A stretch of DNA of 64,000 nucleotides from Mucilaginibacter flavus (lineage in GTDB: Bacteria; Bacteroidota; Bacteroidia; Sphingobacteriales; Sphingobacteriaceae): NCBI RefSeq assembly GCF_030409315.1, contig NZ_JAUFPS010000041.1, positions 248,001-312,000 on the forward strand, written 5' to 3'. Below the pieces are notes generated by a model. It was not told the origin of the DNA and did not search any database. It saw only the letters and a list, made by a program, of their open reading frames with translations. Below, in pieces: positions 25,167-34,500 of this stretch (position 1 is its first letter; every line of letters begins with the position of its first letter). The position numbers and the translations under genes were made by a program.

Positions 25167-27146
25167 ATGCCAGTGTTTCGCAGTGCTTTGTGTGCTTTGC
25201 TTGTATTGTTGTGTGCCAACTGTTTTGCAAATAAAATCATCAACATATCATCGCCCGATGTCAGGATCAAATTTACGATAAGCACAGATCAGGCTGGTTT
25301 GTTTTATGAGGTTAGCTATAAAAATACCGTAATGGTTGATAAGTCACGCTTAAACATCAGCTTTAAAGAGGGTGGTAGTTTTAATCATGATTTGTTCATT
25401 TCGCCGGTAAAAATGGAACATCTTACAGAAGATTATCAACTCATCACCGGTAAAACAAGCAAGGTGCATAGCGATTGCAATAGTGTAGTTATTCCGGTTT
25501 CAGAATTATCCGGCACTAAGCGGAATTTGAATATCGAAGTACGGGTTTTTAATGATGGCGCGGCTTTCAGGTATGTTATACCCAAACAAGGCGATTTAGC
25601 GATGGTTAATGTTACCGATGAGATCAATACATTTAACCTAACGCAAAATCCGCAGGTGACAGCTTTGCTGCGAATGAACTATACCACATCGCACGAAGGG
25701 ATTTATACCAAAGTAAAGCTGAAGGATTTAAAGGCCGATACGCTAATGGATATGCCAGCCTTATTTGAATTCCCTAACGGCAACTACATGGCTATTACCG
25801 AAGCCGCTTTGCTTGATTACGCCGGGATGTATCTGATTAAGCATAACGGATTGTTGGAGAGTAGATTATCGCCACTGCCTAAACAACCGGATATTAAAGT
25901 TAAAGCTATCTTACCACACAGCAGCCCATGGCGGGTAATAATGATTAGCGATAGGGTGGGCGCTTTTATCGAGTCAAATATTTTAACCAGTTTAAGTCCG
26001 CCATGCCGCGTCAAGGATGTTTCCTGGATTAAGCCGGGTAAAACTACCTTCCCATGGTGGAATGGCAACGCCATACCCGATACCTCTTTTGCGCCCGGCA
26101 ATAATTACGATACCCAGATGTACTATGTAAACTGGTGCGCCAAATATGGTATTGAATATCATTCGGTTGTAGAGTATGGCCTGCACGAGTGGTATGTAAA
26201 CGACGGAGCCGGATTTCAGCCCGGCCCCAATGCCGACCCAACCCGGGCGGTTCCCGGTTTAGATATGCAGCAGGTTTGTGATTCAGCAGCAAAAAGGGGA
26301 GTGGGGATTCGTTTTTGGGTGCATTGGGCGGCACTTTATCTTAAACTGGATGCAGCGTTTACTCAGTACGAGAAATGGGGCGTAAAAGGCTTAATGTGCG
26401 ATTTTATGGACCGTGACGACCAGGAGATGGTGAATATGCAAACCGAGATATTAGAAAAAGCCGCTCAACATAAGCTGCATATTCAATTTCATGGTGCCTA
26501 TAAGCCGACAGGGCTTAGTCGTACCTATCCAAATGAATTTACCCGGGAGGGAACCCTGAATTATGAAAACGACAAATGGAATGATATTGTAACACCCGAT
26601 GCCGACATCAATATACCGTTTACCCGTATGCTGGCAGGCTCAACAGATTATCACTTAGGCGGCTTTCATGCTGCAAATGCTAAAACTTTTAAAGTACATT
26701 ATACCCGCCCGTATGTATTGGGAACACGTTGCCACATGATGGCTATGTACGTAGTGCTTGAAAACACTTTAGGGATGGTATGCGACGCGCCTGATGATTA
26801 CATTGGGCAGCCCGGTTTTGAGTTTTTACAACAAGTGCCTACAACGTGGGACGAAACCAAAGTACTAAGCGCCAAAGTCGGAAAATATGTAGCTATAGCG
26901 CGCCGAAAGGGAACTGATTGGTATATCGGTGCCATTACCGATCATGACGCGCAAAACCTGCCTGTAAAGCTTGATTTTTTAGCAGCCGGAAATTATAAAG
27001 CTGAAGTTTACAGCGATGCCGGGGATGTTGAACAATATCCGGATCATCTTATAAAAGAAATTAATGAGGTAAATAATGCTACCATGTTGAATATTCAACT
27101 ATCATCCGGTGGCGGACAGGTAATTCATATCAGCCTAAAGCAATGA
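25167..27146 (+). CDS. Glycoside hydrolase family 97 protein
   Basis: 659 aa, usual GH97 length, with a signal peptide ending CFANK. N-terminal beta-sandwich (to ~280), catalytic TIM barrel (~281-560; GIEYHSVVEYGLHEWYV, GIRFWVHWAALY, CDFMDRDDQEMVNMQTEI) and a C-terminal beta domain. In the barrel, DFMDRDD at about residues 411-417 sits where retaining members (alpha-galactosidase type) carry the nucleophile Asp, so a retaining alpha-galactosidase-like enzyme is the likelier reading than an inverting SusB-type alpha-glucosidase. Periplasmic. No SusC/SusD pair is present in the window. Confidence 0.92.
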   Translation: MPVFRSALCALLVLLCANCFANKIINISSPDVRIKFTISTDQAGLFYEVSYKNTVMVDKSRLNISFKEGGSFNHDLFISPVKMEHLTEDYQLITGKTSKVHSDCNSVVIPVSELSGTKRNLNIEVRVFNDGAAFRYVIPKQGDLAMVNVTDEINTFNLTQNPQVTALLRMNYTTSHEGIYTKVKLKDLKADTLMDMPALFEFPNGNYMAITEAALLDYAGMYLIKHNGLLESRLSPLPKQPDIKVKAILPHSSPWRVIMISDRVGAFIESNILTSLSPPCRVKDVSWIKPGKTTFPWWNGNAIPDTSFAPGNNYDTQMYYVNWCAKYGIEYHSVVEYGLHEWYVNDGAGFQPGPNADPTRAVPGLDMQQVCDSAAKRGVGIRFWVHWAALYLKLDAAFTQYEKWGVKGLMCDFMDRDDQEMVNMQTEILEKAAQHKLHIQFHGAYKPTGLSRTYPNEFTREGTLNYENDKWNDIVTPDADINIPFTRMLAGSTDYHLGGFHAANAKTFKVHYTRPYVLGTRCHMMAMYVVLENTLGMVCDAPDDYIGQPGFEFLQQVPTTWDETKVLSAKVGKYVAIARRKGTDWYIGAITDHDAQNLPVKLDFLAAGNYKAEVYSDAGDVEQYPDHLIKEINEVNNATMLNIQLSSGGGQVIHISLKQ

Positions 27147-27169
27147 AGAGATAGACTGAGGGCGGCTGA

Positions 27170-27391
27170 TTAAAGATCGGTAGCCCTTGTATGGCTGCGT
27201 TTTACATAGCGGCGGATATCTAACACGATACCGGCAAAAAAGTAAAATATCAAGGGGAAACCTACAGCTAAAAAAGAAGAGTATATAAAAAACAAGCGGA
27301 TCTTGGCTATGGATACATTAAATCTTTCGCCAAGGTACGTACATACACCAAAGGAGTATCTTTCAAAAAAAGTAAGGATTCTTTGCAGCAT
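27170..27391 (-). CDS. PspC domain protein
   Basis: 73 aa. FFERYSFGVCTYLGERFNVSIAKIRLFFIYSSFLAVGFPLIFYFFAGIVL is a PspC domain: a short amphipathic start, then a hydrophobic helix, ending in a basic tail. Such domains sit in the inner membrane and in enterobacteria sense envelope stress with PspA; Bacteroidota members are often short and stand-alone like this one. It follows the DUF2851 gene by 1 nt and is co-transcribed with it. Confidence 0.9.
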   Translation of the reverse strand: MLQRILTFFERYSFGVCTYLGERFNVSIAKIRLFFIYSSFLAVGFPLIFYFFAGIVLDIRRYVKRSHTRATDL

Positions 27392-27392
27392 G

Positions 27393-28679
27393 TTAGCTAA
27401 GCTTTAATATTTTATTACCAACGCCGCATTGCAGGCATTTCTTGTAATTGCAGTAATTATTTTTTAATTCCAGCAGTGCCTGCGATTCAAACGCGTTTGT
27501 AATTTTCAACCCTAAGGTAACAAAATCATCGGTAATATTGTTCTTTTCGGCTGGTAAATTTTCTAACAGTTTTAACGCCCGGCTAACATAGTATTGTTGT
27601 TTATGGTGTGTGCCATAGCTAAATAAGAATAAAGCAAGGGTGTTAATCAGCAAAATATCAACAGATGCAGCACCCATGGTTTTAGGTGATGATTTTGATG
27701 GAACATCAAACCGAAAATGATCGTCCCAATATTCGTTTGTTTTGATAGATGCAAACAGGTTTCTCAAGGCATCAATATCCTTAATCTCCAATATTTTTGA
27801 AAACAGGTGATTGGAGTTTACAATCAGCGCCGCAAACTGTGCCAGCCTTACCGTGGGAAAGTTTTGTGGTCGTAAACGCATAAACTTCCATAAATGATTT
27901 TCTATGGGTTTAAGGTTGTATTTCTTTCGCAGAAAGTCATGTTCTTTTTTGAGCTTAAGCGGGTATTCATCTTTCAAATCTCCTTCTAAAAACCCAGCCT
28001 GGCCAAATATGAGTGCCTCAACCTGCATGGGGTTGTTTTTGTGCTTGGCGAGGGTAAGTTGCGGTAACGATTTTGCCAAGAGTTCAAAAGGGAGCGCGTT
28101 TGTTTTAAAACCAAAGTTGGCCGCTAAAAACTGGTAAAAGGTTTCTTCCCAATCGCCCCGGTTCACAATAAGCGCGGCTTCAACAGCTGCTGATTTCTTT
28201 TCCAACCTTTCAACAAGTACCCGCGTAAGCCAGTTTTGCATAATAAGACCTTCAATGCCGCCTATACTCGCTTCACATGGGATAATAGTTTGATTGCCAA
28301 ATACCATTTGATGATAGCGGGCGTATAACTCTGCCGGTATCCTTTCTTTCAGTTGCAGGGTTGGTACCTTACGCTTGTTAGCTAATTCTAAAGGTAAATC
28401 GTTATTGTAAACCACGTGCAGAATCACGTTATCGTAAGCGTTATCGGTAGTGTGGCCATGCTTTTGCCAGTCGGAAGCCGATAAGTGTACTTCTACATTG
28501 CCGGCCCAAAGGGTATCGCCAATTTTGACCCGGGCAGTTTGAAAATCCGGTCCCGAATCGGTATTATGAACACCGGTACTAAAAATCTCTAACGCTTCAC
28601 CATCTTCTGTTTGCAGATCGGTACGATCAAACAACCGGAATTTCCATACATAATGCAAAAAGTCTTCGGTGAAAAGCAT
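27393..28679 (-). CDS. DUF2851 family protein
   Basis: 428 aa, usual length. Recognised by LFTEDFLHYVWKFRLFD, the FSTGVHNTDSGPDFQTARVKIGDTLWAGNVEVH segment and HGHTTDNAYDNVILHVVYNND; the C-terminus has several Cys (CNYKKCLQCGVGNKIL). The family is nearly universal in Bacteroidota and of unknown function. Operon with the PspC gene (1-nt gap). Start fixed by the conserved N-terminus. Confidence 0.93.
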   Translation of the reverse strand: MLFTEDFLHYVWKFRLFDRTDLQTEDGEALEIFSTGVHNTDSGPDFQTARVKIGDTLWAGNVEVHLSASDWQKHGHTTDNAYDNVILHVVYNNDLPLELANKRKVPTLQLKERIPAELYARYHQMVFGNQTIIPCEASIGGIEGLIMQNWLTRVLVERLEKKSAAVEAALIVNRGDWEETFYQFLAANFGFKTNALPFELLAKSLPQLTLAKHKNNPMQVEALIFGQAGFLEGDLKDEYPLKLKKEHDFLRKKYNLKPIENHLWKFMRLRPQNFPTVRLAQFAALIVNSNHLFSKILEIKDIDALRNLFASIKTNEYWDDHFRFDVPSKSSPKTMGAASVDILLINTLALFLFSYGTHHKQQYYVSRALKLLENLPAEKNNITDDFVTLGLKITNAFESQALLELKNNYCNYKKCLQCGVGNKILKLS

Positions 28680-28786
28680 GGGCTAATATAGTGAGTGGTT
28701 GATTTAGTTGGGTTAGGTTAATTAAGTTTTTTGTGCGCTAATTTTGATTGTAGTACATTAGCTTCTAATCTACACCACGCCAAATT

Positions 28787-30091
28787 ATGACTAACTCAAC
28801 CGCACATATCCCCAAAACAACGGGCGACCGTATTAAATCCATCATCGGTGGTTCACTTGGTAATTTAGTGGAATGGTACGATTGGTATGTGTATTCGGCT
28901 TTTTCACTTTATTTTTCCAATACTTTTTTCCCTAAAGGCGATCAAACAGCCCAGCTTTTAAATACCGCAGGGGTATTCGCCCTCGGTTTTTTAATGCGAC
29001 CAATAGGAGGCTGGCTTATGGGGACTTATGCCGATAAGCATGGTCGTAAAAAAGCCCTGACGGTGTCCGTTTTATTAATGAGTTTAGGCTCGTTTTTAAT
29101 TGCCGTAACGCCGGGCTATAAAACCATTGGTGTTGCCGCGCCAATATTATTGGTACTTGCCAGGGTAATTCAGGGCTTAAGCGTAGGCGGGGAGTATGGT
29201 ACAAGCGCTACCTACTTAAGTGAAATGGCGGGCCGTAAACACCGGGGTTTTTATTCAAGCTTTCAGTATGTTACCCTTATTATGGGCCAGTTACTTGCTT
29301 TGGGCCTGTTAATCATATTACAACGCGTTTTTTTAACCGAACAGCAACTGCATGACTGGGGCTGGCGCATTGCTTTTGGCATAGGTGCTTTTTTAGCCGT
29401 TATTACCATGTATCTGCGTCGTAGCTTACAGGAGTCGTCATCTTTTTCGGCCGAAAAAGGTAAAACGGATACCACGCATGGCACATTAGCTGAGTTAGCA
29501 AAACATCCTAAAGCGGTATTAACTGTTATTGGGTTAACAGCCGGCGGTACACTGGCATTTTACACTTTTACCACCTACATGCAAAAGTTTCTGGTAGATA
29601 CCTCGGGTTTCAGTAAAGCTGAAGCAACATTAATATCAAGCCTTACCCTTTTAGTTTTTATGCTGGCCCAGCCGTTGTTTGGTCTGCTATCTGATAAAAT
29701 TGGGCGCAAACCATTGCTGATAGGTTTTGGTGTATTGGGTACGCTTACAACTATTCCCATATTAACATTGCTTAGCGGTACTAAAGATGCCTGGGTAGCC
29801 TTCGCGCTTATTTTGGCGGCATTGATTATTGTAAGCGGCTATACATCCATAAACGCCGTGGTAAAGGCCGAACTTTTTCCCGCAAATATCCGTGCCCTTG
29901 GGGTGGGTTTTCCGTATGCTATCGCTGTGTCTATATTTGGTGGGTCGGCAGAGTATGTTGCCTTGGGCTTTAAAATACTACATCATGGCCAATGGTTTTA
30001 CTGGTATGTTACCATTTGCATCGCGCTATCGTTACTGCTTTATATTACCATGAAGGATACCCGTAAGCATTCAAAAATGGAGGAGGAGTAG
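28787..30091 (+). CDS. MFS transporter, metabolite:H+ symporter (MHS) type
   Basis: 434 aa, 12 predicted helices. GSLGNLVEWYDWYVYSAFSLYFSNTFFP near the N-terminus and RPIGGWLMGTYADKHGRKKALT (loop 2-3 motif) are classic for the alpha-ketoglutarate/proline/shikimate permease branch. LSDKIGRKPLLIGFG is the matching motif in the second half. Inner-membrane importer of a carboxylate or related solute; the substrate is not readable. Monocistronic, followed by a palindromic repeat region. Confidence 0.93.
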   Translation: MTNSTAHIPKTTGDRIKSIIGGSLGNLVEWYDWYVYSAFSLYFSNTFFPKGDQTAQLLNTAGVFALGFLMRPIGGWLMGTYADKHGRKKALTVSVLLMSLGSFLIAVTPGYKTIGVAAPILLVLARVIQGLSVGGEYGTSATYLSEMAGRKHRGFYSSFQYVTLIMGQLLALGLLIILQRVFLTEQQLHDWGWRIAFGIGAFLAVITMYLRRSLQESSSFSAEKGKTDTTHGTLAELAKHPKAVLTVIGLTAGGTLAFYTFTTYMQKFLVDTSGFSKAEATLISSLTLLVFMLAQPLFGLLSDKIGRKPLLIGFGVLGTLTTIPILTLLSGTKDAWVAFALILAALIIVSGYTSINAVVKAELFPANIRALGVGFPYAIAVSIFGGSAEYVALGFKILHHGQWFYWYVTICIALSLLLYITMKDTRKHSKMEEE

Positions 30092-30366
30092 ATGTGCAGG
30101 TGTGCAGATTTCAAACGTGCAGATGATTTGTTTGATTTGAAAATTTGAGGATTTGAAAATGATGTTGTCTGAACCGGGATTAAGCAGATTACTCAGATTT
30201 TTTGGATTTTGATTTGCAAGCGGCAATTTGTGTCCAAATCAAAATCCTGTCAATCGAAAAAATCTGCTTAATTCCGGTTCAGACAAAATTCATCTGCACA
30301 TCTGAAATTTACACATTTAAAATCCGCACATTTGCACATTTGAAATCTGCATATCTGCACATCTAT
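30091..30366. repeat. Inverted arrays of ~8-bp words around an inner imperfect palindrome
   Basis: Fills the 328-bp gap after the MHS gene. Left part 30091-30163 is made of 8-bp words (GATGTGCA, GGTGTGCA, then TTTGA spaced 8 bp apart). The right part, 30297-30366, uses the complementary words (ATCTGCAC, ATTTGAAA) with 7-8 bp spacing. Between them is an imperfect long inverted repeat, arms 30166-30216 and 30235-30295. Twenty bases at 30343-30362 are identical to 35944-35963. No gene is supported here. Confidence 0.8.
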
Positions 30367-30419
30367 AAAAAGTTATTAATTTTGCCTGCTAAACTAATGG
30401 GTAGACTGACCCAACATCT

Positions 30420-31490
30420 ATGACCGATACTAATAATCTTTTCCAGCTGGCCGTTACCTTACTACAGCAACTGATAGCTATACCTTCTTTTAGCAAAGAG
30501 GAAGACCGAACTGCAGACGTTATTGATCAGTTGTTAAAGGAGCATGGCGTAACCACGCATCGCAAGCTTAACAACATCTGGGCCTGGAACAAACACTTTG
30601 ATCCGGCTAAACCAACTATATTGCTTAACTCGCACCATGATACTGTAAAACCAAACTCTGGTTATACCCGCGATCCTTATGATGCTAAAATAGAGGATGG
30701 TAAACTATTTGGCTTAGGAAGCAATGATGCAGGTGGTTGCCTGGTATCACTTATAGCGGTATTTCTTTACTTTCATGACCGTGAAGGCCTTAAATACAAC
30801 TTTTGCCTGGCTACAACTGCCGAAGAAGAAATTTCGGGCGTTAACGGTCTTGAACTGATCATTCCCGACCTCGGTAAATTGGATTTTGGCATAGTAGGAG
30901 AGCCTACCCTGATGCAGTTAGCCATTGCCGAACGTGGCTTAATGGTGTTAGATTGTACAGCTCATGGCAGGGCAGGGCATGCTGCACGTGAAGAAGGCGA
31001 AAATGCCATTTACAAAGCTTTAACCGATATTGAATGGTTCCGCAGCTTTAAATTCCCTAAAGAATCGGAAGTTTTTGGGCCGATAAAAATGTCGGTTACT
31101 ATCATAAACGCCGGTTCGCAGCATAATGTGGTACCTGCAAGTTGTGTGTTTACGGTTGATGTGCGGGTAACTGATGCCTATCGTAATGAAGAAGTTTTAG
31201 AGATTATCCGTGAGCATGTAAGCAGCGATGTTAAACCACGATCTATTCGCCTGAAACCGTCTTCGATACCTAAAGAGCACCCCATTGTTCAGGCCGGTAT
31301 CGCTTTGGGCAGAACAACCTATGGTTCGCCAACTACTTCAGATCAATCGTTACTGGATATCCCATCTATCAAAGTTGGCCCCGGCGATTCGGCGCGTTCA
31401 CATACCGCCGATGAGTTTGTATATGTTGATGAGATCAGGGAGGGGGTTGAATTGTATATTAAGATGCTGGAGAGTATAAGCCTCACCTAA
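30420..31490 (+). CDS. M20 family metallo-hydrolase, acetylornithine/succinylornithine deacetylase-like
   Basis: 356 aa. Dinuclear-zinc motifs: LNSHHDTVKP, GSNDAGGCL, ATTAEEEISG (catalytic Glu pair), GEPT and HTADEFVYVDE. Lid-domain signature GRAGHAAREEGENAIY. This subgroup is the ArgE-type enzyme of Bacteroidota arginine biosynthesis (removing acetyl or succinyl from ornithine or citrulline), but no other arg gene is present here, so the exact substrate is inferred from family. The stop codon lies inside a dispersed repeat. Confidence 0.88.
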   Translation: MTDTNNLFQLAVTLLQQLIAIPSFSKEEDRTADVIDQLLKEHGVTTHRKLNNIWAWNKHFDPAKPTILLNSHHDTVKPNSGYTRDPYDAKIEDGKLFGLGSNDAGGCLVSLIAVFLYFHDREGLKYNFCLATTAEEEISGVNGLELIIPDLGKLDFGIVGEPTLMQLAIAERGLMVLDCTAHGRAGHAAREEGENAIYKALTDIEWFRSFKFPKESEVFGPIKMSVTIINAGSQHNVVPASCVFTVDVRVTDAYRNEEVLEIIREHVSSDVKPRSIRLKPSSIPKEHPIVQAGIALGRTTYGSPTTSDQSLLDIPSIKVGPGDSARSHTADEFVYVDEIREGVELYIKMLESISLT

Positions 31491-31522
31491 ATCCTCTCCA
31501 AAGGAGAGGACTTTTGATTTGC
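31481..31522. repeat. Dispersed 42-bp repeat at gene end (copy 1)
   Basis: Identical, in reverse complement, to 62564-62605. It carries an inner hairpin (CCTCTCC-AAAGGAGAGG type) and begins 10 nt before the M20 stop codon, so the repeat supplies the last residues of the protein. Confidence 0.9.
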
Positions 31523-31529
31523 ATGATCT

Positions 31530-31559
31530 AAAAGCATAATAGTTTTCTATTATGCTTTT
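31530..31559. terminator. Bidirectional intrinsic terminator
   Basis: Perfect 13-bp stem (31530-31542 with 31547-31559) with a T4 loop and T-run, between the convergent M20 and ZIP genes. Confidence 0.88.
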
Positions 31560-31575
31560 TTATAGGGGGCTGGGC

Positions 31576-32292
31576 TTATAACTCGCCCAGGAATGTCAGT
31601 AATGCTATCCCTACGCCAAGCAACACCGCAATCATTTTTCGCATATTGAATTTATGGTCAGAGCTTGATTCAAACAGGATAGTGGTTGATATGTGCAGAA
31701 AAATACCGATTACAATTCCCATGATCCTGTTGAAATAGTGTTGCAGGTTACCAATATCACCCCGGCTTAACGCGTTGCTGAAAAAGTACCCTGCGGGGGC
31801 CATTATCGCGAAAAGAAGGATAAAAAATATCGTTTTTTGTTTGCCCTGTTTATTAGTTAACAGCACTGTACCCAAAGCGAACGCCGCGGGGATATGATGC
31901 AAGGCAATGCCGTAAACCAACTGATCCTGGCCGCCTTGTGCAAGCGGCATTCCTTCCAAAAAAGCGTGGAGACAAAGGCTTGCCATAATCCCGATAGGGA
32001 AAACTGCTACATCATGCACGTGCTTGTGCATATGGCCGTGCTCAATCCTGTCAGAAAATTGTTCTAACACAATCTGGAACAGGAAACCAATCAATATAAA
32101 TACGCCAACATAATTGTCGTTACCGTGGTAAGCATCCGGGATTAAGTGCAACACGGTAATGCCGAATAAGTAAGCGCCGCTAAAGGACAAAACCAGTTTT
32201 AGCATTTTATGATTGTCGCCCTTAAAAAAGAACACTGATAGCCCACCAAGCGATGCGCTGAAAAACAGGATTAAAACTTTCCAAAGCTCCAT
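31576..32292 (-). CDS. ZIP family metal transporter
   Basis: 238 aa with about eight membrane helices. SFSGAYLFGITVLHLIPDAYHG contains the helix-IV-like HxxPD/E metal site, HGHMHKHVHD is the His-rich cytosolic loop, and GIMASLCLHAFLEGMPLAQ with HHIPAAFALG are the helix V ligands. Probable zinc (or other divalent cation) importer of the inner membrane. Its start overlaps the PAP2 gene stop by 1 nt, so the two are coupled. Confidence 0.92.
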   Translation of the reverse strand: MELWKVLILFFSASLGGLSVFFFKGDNHKMLKLVLSFSGAYLFGITVLHLIPDAYHGNDNYVGVFILIGFLFQIVLEQFSDRIEHGHMHKHVHDVAVFPIGIMASLCLHAFLEGMPLAQGGQDQLVYGIALHHIPAAFALGTVLLTNKQGKQKTIFFILLFAIMAPAGYFFSNALSRGDIGNLQHYFNRIMGIVIGIFLHISTTILFESSSDHKFNMRKMIAVLLGVGIALLTFLGEL

Positions 32293-32855
32293 TAAAAAGC
32301 AGGTTGTATTTTTTTAAACAGATAAGCAAATAAGATGCCCACCAGTGAGCCGTAAATAGCTCCACAGGTTACATCTACCGGGAAATGCACGCCAACGTAT
32401 ACCTGCGCAAAGCTGATAAGACCGGCCCAGAGGATAGCCCAAAACCAAATCCACCGCCATTTTTTGCCAAACAGCATACACATGAATATAGCCATAGCAA
32501 AGTGATCTGTAGCATGAGTTGATGGGAAACTATATCCCGTTCCGCAGGGCACGCGAGCAATGTCGGTTTGGCTCACAATAGGATCACGACAAGGGCGCAA
32601 CCGTTTTACGTTATACTTAATGATGCTGGCGCTGGTAAAATCGGCAAAGCCCGCCGTGGTTGCTAACAAGATGATGATGATTGCCCCGGTTTTACCGTAT
32701 CGCCATAAACAAAAGCCGATAATGAAAATGTATAACGGAATCCAGAATTTGGGGTTGCGCAGATAAGGCATCACCACATCAAAAAACGGATTGGTAAGGT
32801 CGTGATTAATGAAATAAAATAAATGCCGGTCGAGGTTTAAAATAAATTCTGGCAT
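32292..32855 (-). CDS. PAP2 family lipid phosphatase-like membrane protein
   Basis: 187 aa with five to six membrane helices. Phosphatase motifs: KYNVKRLRP (K-x6-RP), PSTHATDHF (usual PSGH), and AQVYVGVHFPVDV, the third motif with the usual Arg of S-R-x5-H replaced by Gln. His and Asp of the third motif are retained. It would dephosphorylate undecaprenyl pyrophosphate or another lipid phosphate at the inner membrane. The Arg-to-Gln change occurs in other Bacteroidota members as far as I recall. First gene of the pair with ZIP. Confidence 0.88.
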   Translation of the reverse strand: MPEFILNLDRHLFYFINHDLTNPFFDVVMPYLRNPKFWIPLYIFIIGFCLWRYGKTGAIIIILLATTAGFADFTSASIIKYNVKRLRPCRDPIVSQTDIARVPCGTGYSFPSTHATDHFAMAIFMCMLFGKKWRWIWFWAILWAGLISFAQVYVGVHFPVDVTCGAIYGSLVGILFAYLFKKIQPAF

Positions 32856-33086
32856 CGATGTAATTTAAATAAGTATGATTTCTGCCCAAAGTTATCAATT
32901 CCTTTAAAACAACTTTTACAACCATGCAGTTATTACAGCTTAATGATTATTTAATTGCTGTAGTAATAAAACAATGCTGCCACTGTTATAAAAAGGCAGC
33001 GATAATCAGTTGCTTTTTGTGGCCTTTTAATGAGCAAACGTTTGCAGAAACTCCACATTTAGTACATCGCTATTGGTTTAATAGTT

Positions 33087-33094
33087 TATTTTTG
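33087..33094 (+). promoter_or_regulatory. Candidate -7 promoter element (TATTTTTG) of glmM
   Basis: Matches TAnnTTTG and lies 23 nt before the glmM start codon, giving a short leader. No convincing -33 box. The rest of 32856-33117 shows no supported gene; a 62-codon frame there lacks family resemblance. Confidence 0.5.
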
Positions 33095-33117
33095 CGGTAC
33101 AAAAAACAATAAGAACT

Positions 33118-34500
33118 TTGACACTTATAAAATCAATTTCGGGCATACGTGGTACCATTGGTGGTGCTGTTGGTGATGGTTTAACACCTTTAGATATTGT
33201 AAAATTCACTTCGGCCTATGGCGCCTGGGCGGTTAAAAAATCGGGGATCAAAAAGATCGTAGTCGGCCGTGATGCGCGTATTTCGGGCACAATGGTTAAT
33301 AACCTGGTTATTGGTACGCTGCAGGGTTTGGGTATTGATGTGATTGATCTTGGTTTATCAACTACCCCTACGGTTGAAGTGGCAGTTACCGGGGAGCAAG
33401 CCGGTGGTGGTATTATCCTTACTGCCAGTCACAATCCAAAACAATGGAACGCCCTGAAACTACTTAATGCCGATGGCGAATTTATAAGTGACGCCGATGG
33501 TAAAGAAGTTTTAGAAATTGCCGAAAGCAGCGATTTTAAATATGCCGATGTAAATGATCTGGGTAAAGTAACCCAGGATAATAGCTGGCTTCAAAAACAT
33601 ATCGATTTAGTATTGGCTTTGCCGCTGGTTGATGTGGAGGCCATTAAAAAAGCAGATTTTAGTGTAGTTATTGATTGTGTAAATTCAACAGGCGGTATTT
33701 TTGTGCCAGCTTTATTGAAAGCTTTAGGCGTTAAAACTGTTCACGAATTGTATTGTGAGCCGGATGGCAATTTTCCGCACAATCCGGAGCCGTTACCAGA
33801 AAACCTGACCGCGCTTTCAAAAGAAGTTTTAAATAAGCGGGCGCATTTGGGTATAGCTGTCGATCCGGATGTGGATCGTCTTTGCTTTGTTTGTGAAGAT
33901 GGTAACATGTTTGGTGAAGAGTACACTTTAGTTGCCGTTGCTGATTATGTATTGCAAAATAATTTAGGTAACACCGTATCAAACTTGTCATCAACCCGCG
34001 CGCTTCGTGATGTTACCGAAAACGCTGGTGGCGAATATCATGCATCAGCAGTAGGAGAGGTTAATGTGGTTAACCAGATGAAAGCCGTTAACGCGGTTAT
34101 TGGTGGTGAAGGCAACGGTGGCATTATTTATCCTGAAATACATTACGGCCGTGATGCATTGGTGGGTATAGCCTTGTTTTTAACCCACCTGGCCAAATAC
34201 GGTAAGTCCGTTTCAACCTTGCGTAAGTCATACCCGGGTTATTTTATCTCCAAAAACAAAATAACTTTAACACCAGAAATGGATATAGATGCTCTTTTAA
34301 CCAAGGTAGAGCAGAAATACATGAAGCAGCCACACTCAACAATTGACGGCCTGAAGATAGAATTTGATAAAGAATGGGTACATTTGCGCCGTTCAAATAC
34401 TGAACCGATTATTCGTATTTACTCCGAAGGCAATTCAGAAACAGTTGCAAACGGCCTGGCGAATAAAATAATCGCTGATATTAAAGAGATTTTAAATTAG
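33118..34500 (+). CDS. glmM: Phosphoglucosamine mutase
   Basis: 460 aa. Start is TTG at 33118; the protein begins TLIKSISGIRGTIGG, the conserved N-terminus, and no ATG is available. TASHNPKQWNALK (about residue 101 on) holds the phosphoserine, DPDVDRLCF is the metal loop, GEGNGGIIYP the sugar-binding loop, and RRSNTEPIIRIYSE the phosphate-binding end. It interconverts glucosamine 6- and 1-phosphate for UDP-GlcNAc and peptidoglycan/LPS synthesis in the cytosol. Family includes phosphomannomutase-like members; GlmM is preferred by overall pattern. Confidence 0.87.
   Translation: MTLIKSISGIRGTIGGAVGDGLTPLDIVKFTSAYGAWAVKKSGIKKIVVGRDARISGTMVNNLVIGTLQGLGIDVIDLGLSTTPTVEVAVTGEQAGGGIILTASHNPKQWNALKLLNADGEFISDADGKEVLEIAESSDFKYADVNDLGKVTQDNSWLQKHIDLVLALPLVDVEAIKKADFSVVIDCVNSTGGIFVPALLKALGVKTVHELYCEPDGNFPHNPEPLPENLTALSKEVLNKRAHLGIAVDPDVDRLCFVCEDGNMFGEEYTLVAVADYVLQNNLGNTVSNLSSTRALRDVTENAGGEYHASAVGEVNVVNQMKAVNAVIGGEGNGGIIYPEIHYGRDALVGIALFLTHLAKYGKSVSTLRKSYPGYFISKNKITLTPEMDIDALLTKVEQKYMKQPHSTIDGLKIEFDKEWVHLRRSNTEPIIRIYSEGNSETVANGLANKIIADIKEILN

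Noticed and set aside
32924..33112. 62-codon frame before glmM
   Set aside because: No family resemblance, Cys-rich odd composition and it overlaps the likely glmM promoter; treated as chance.
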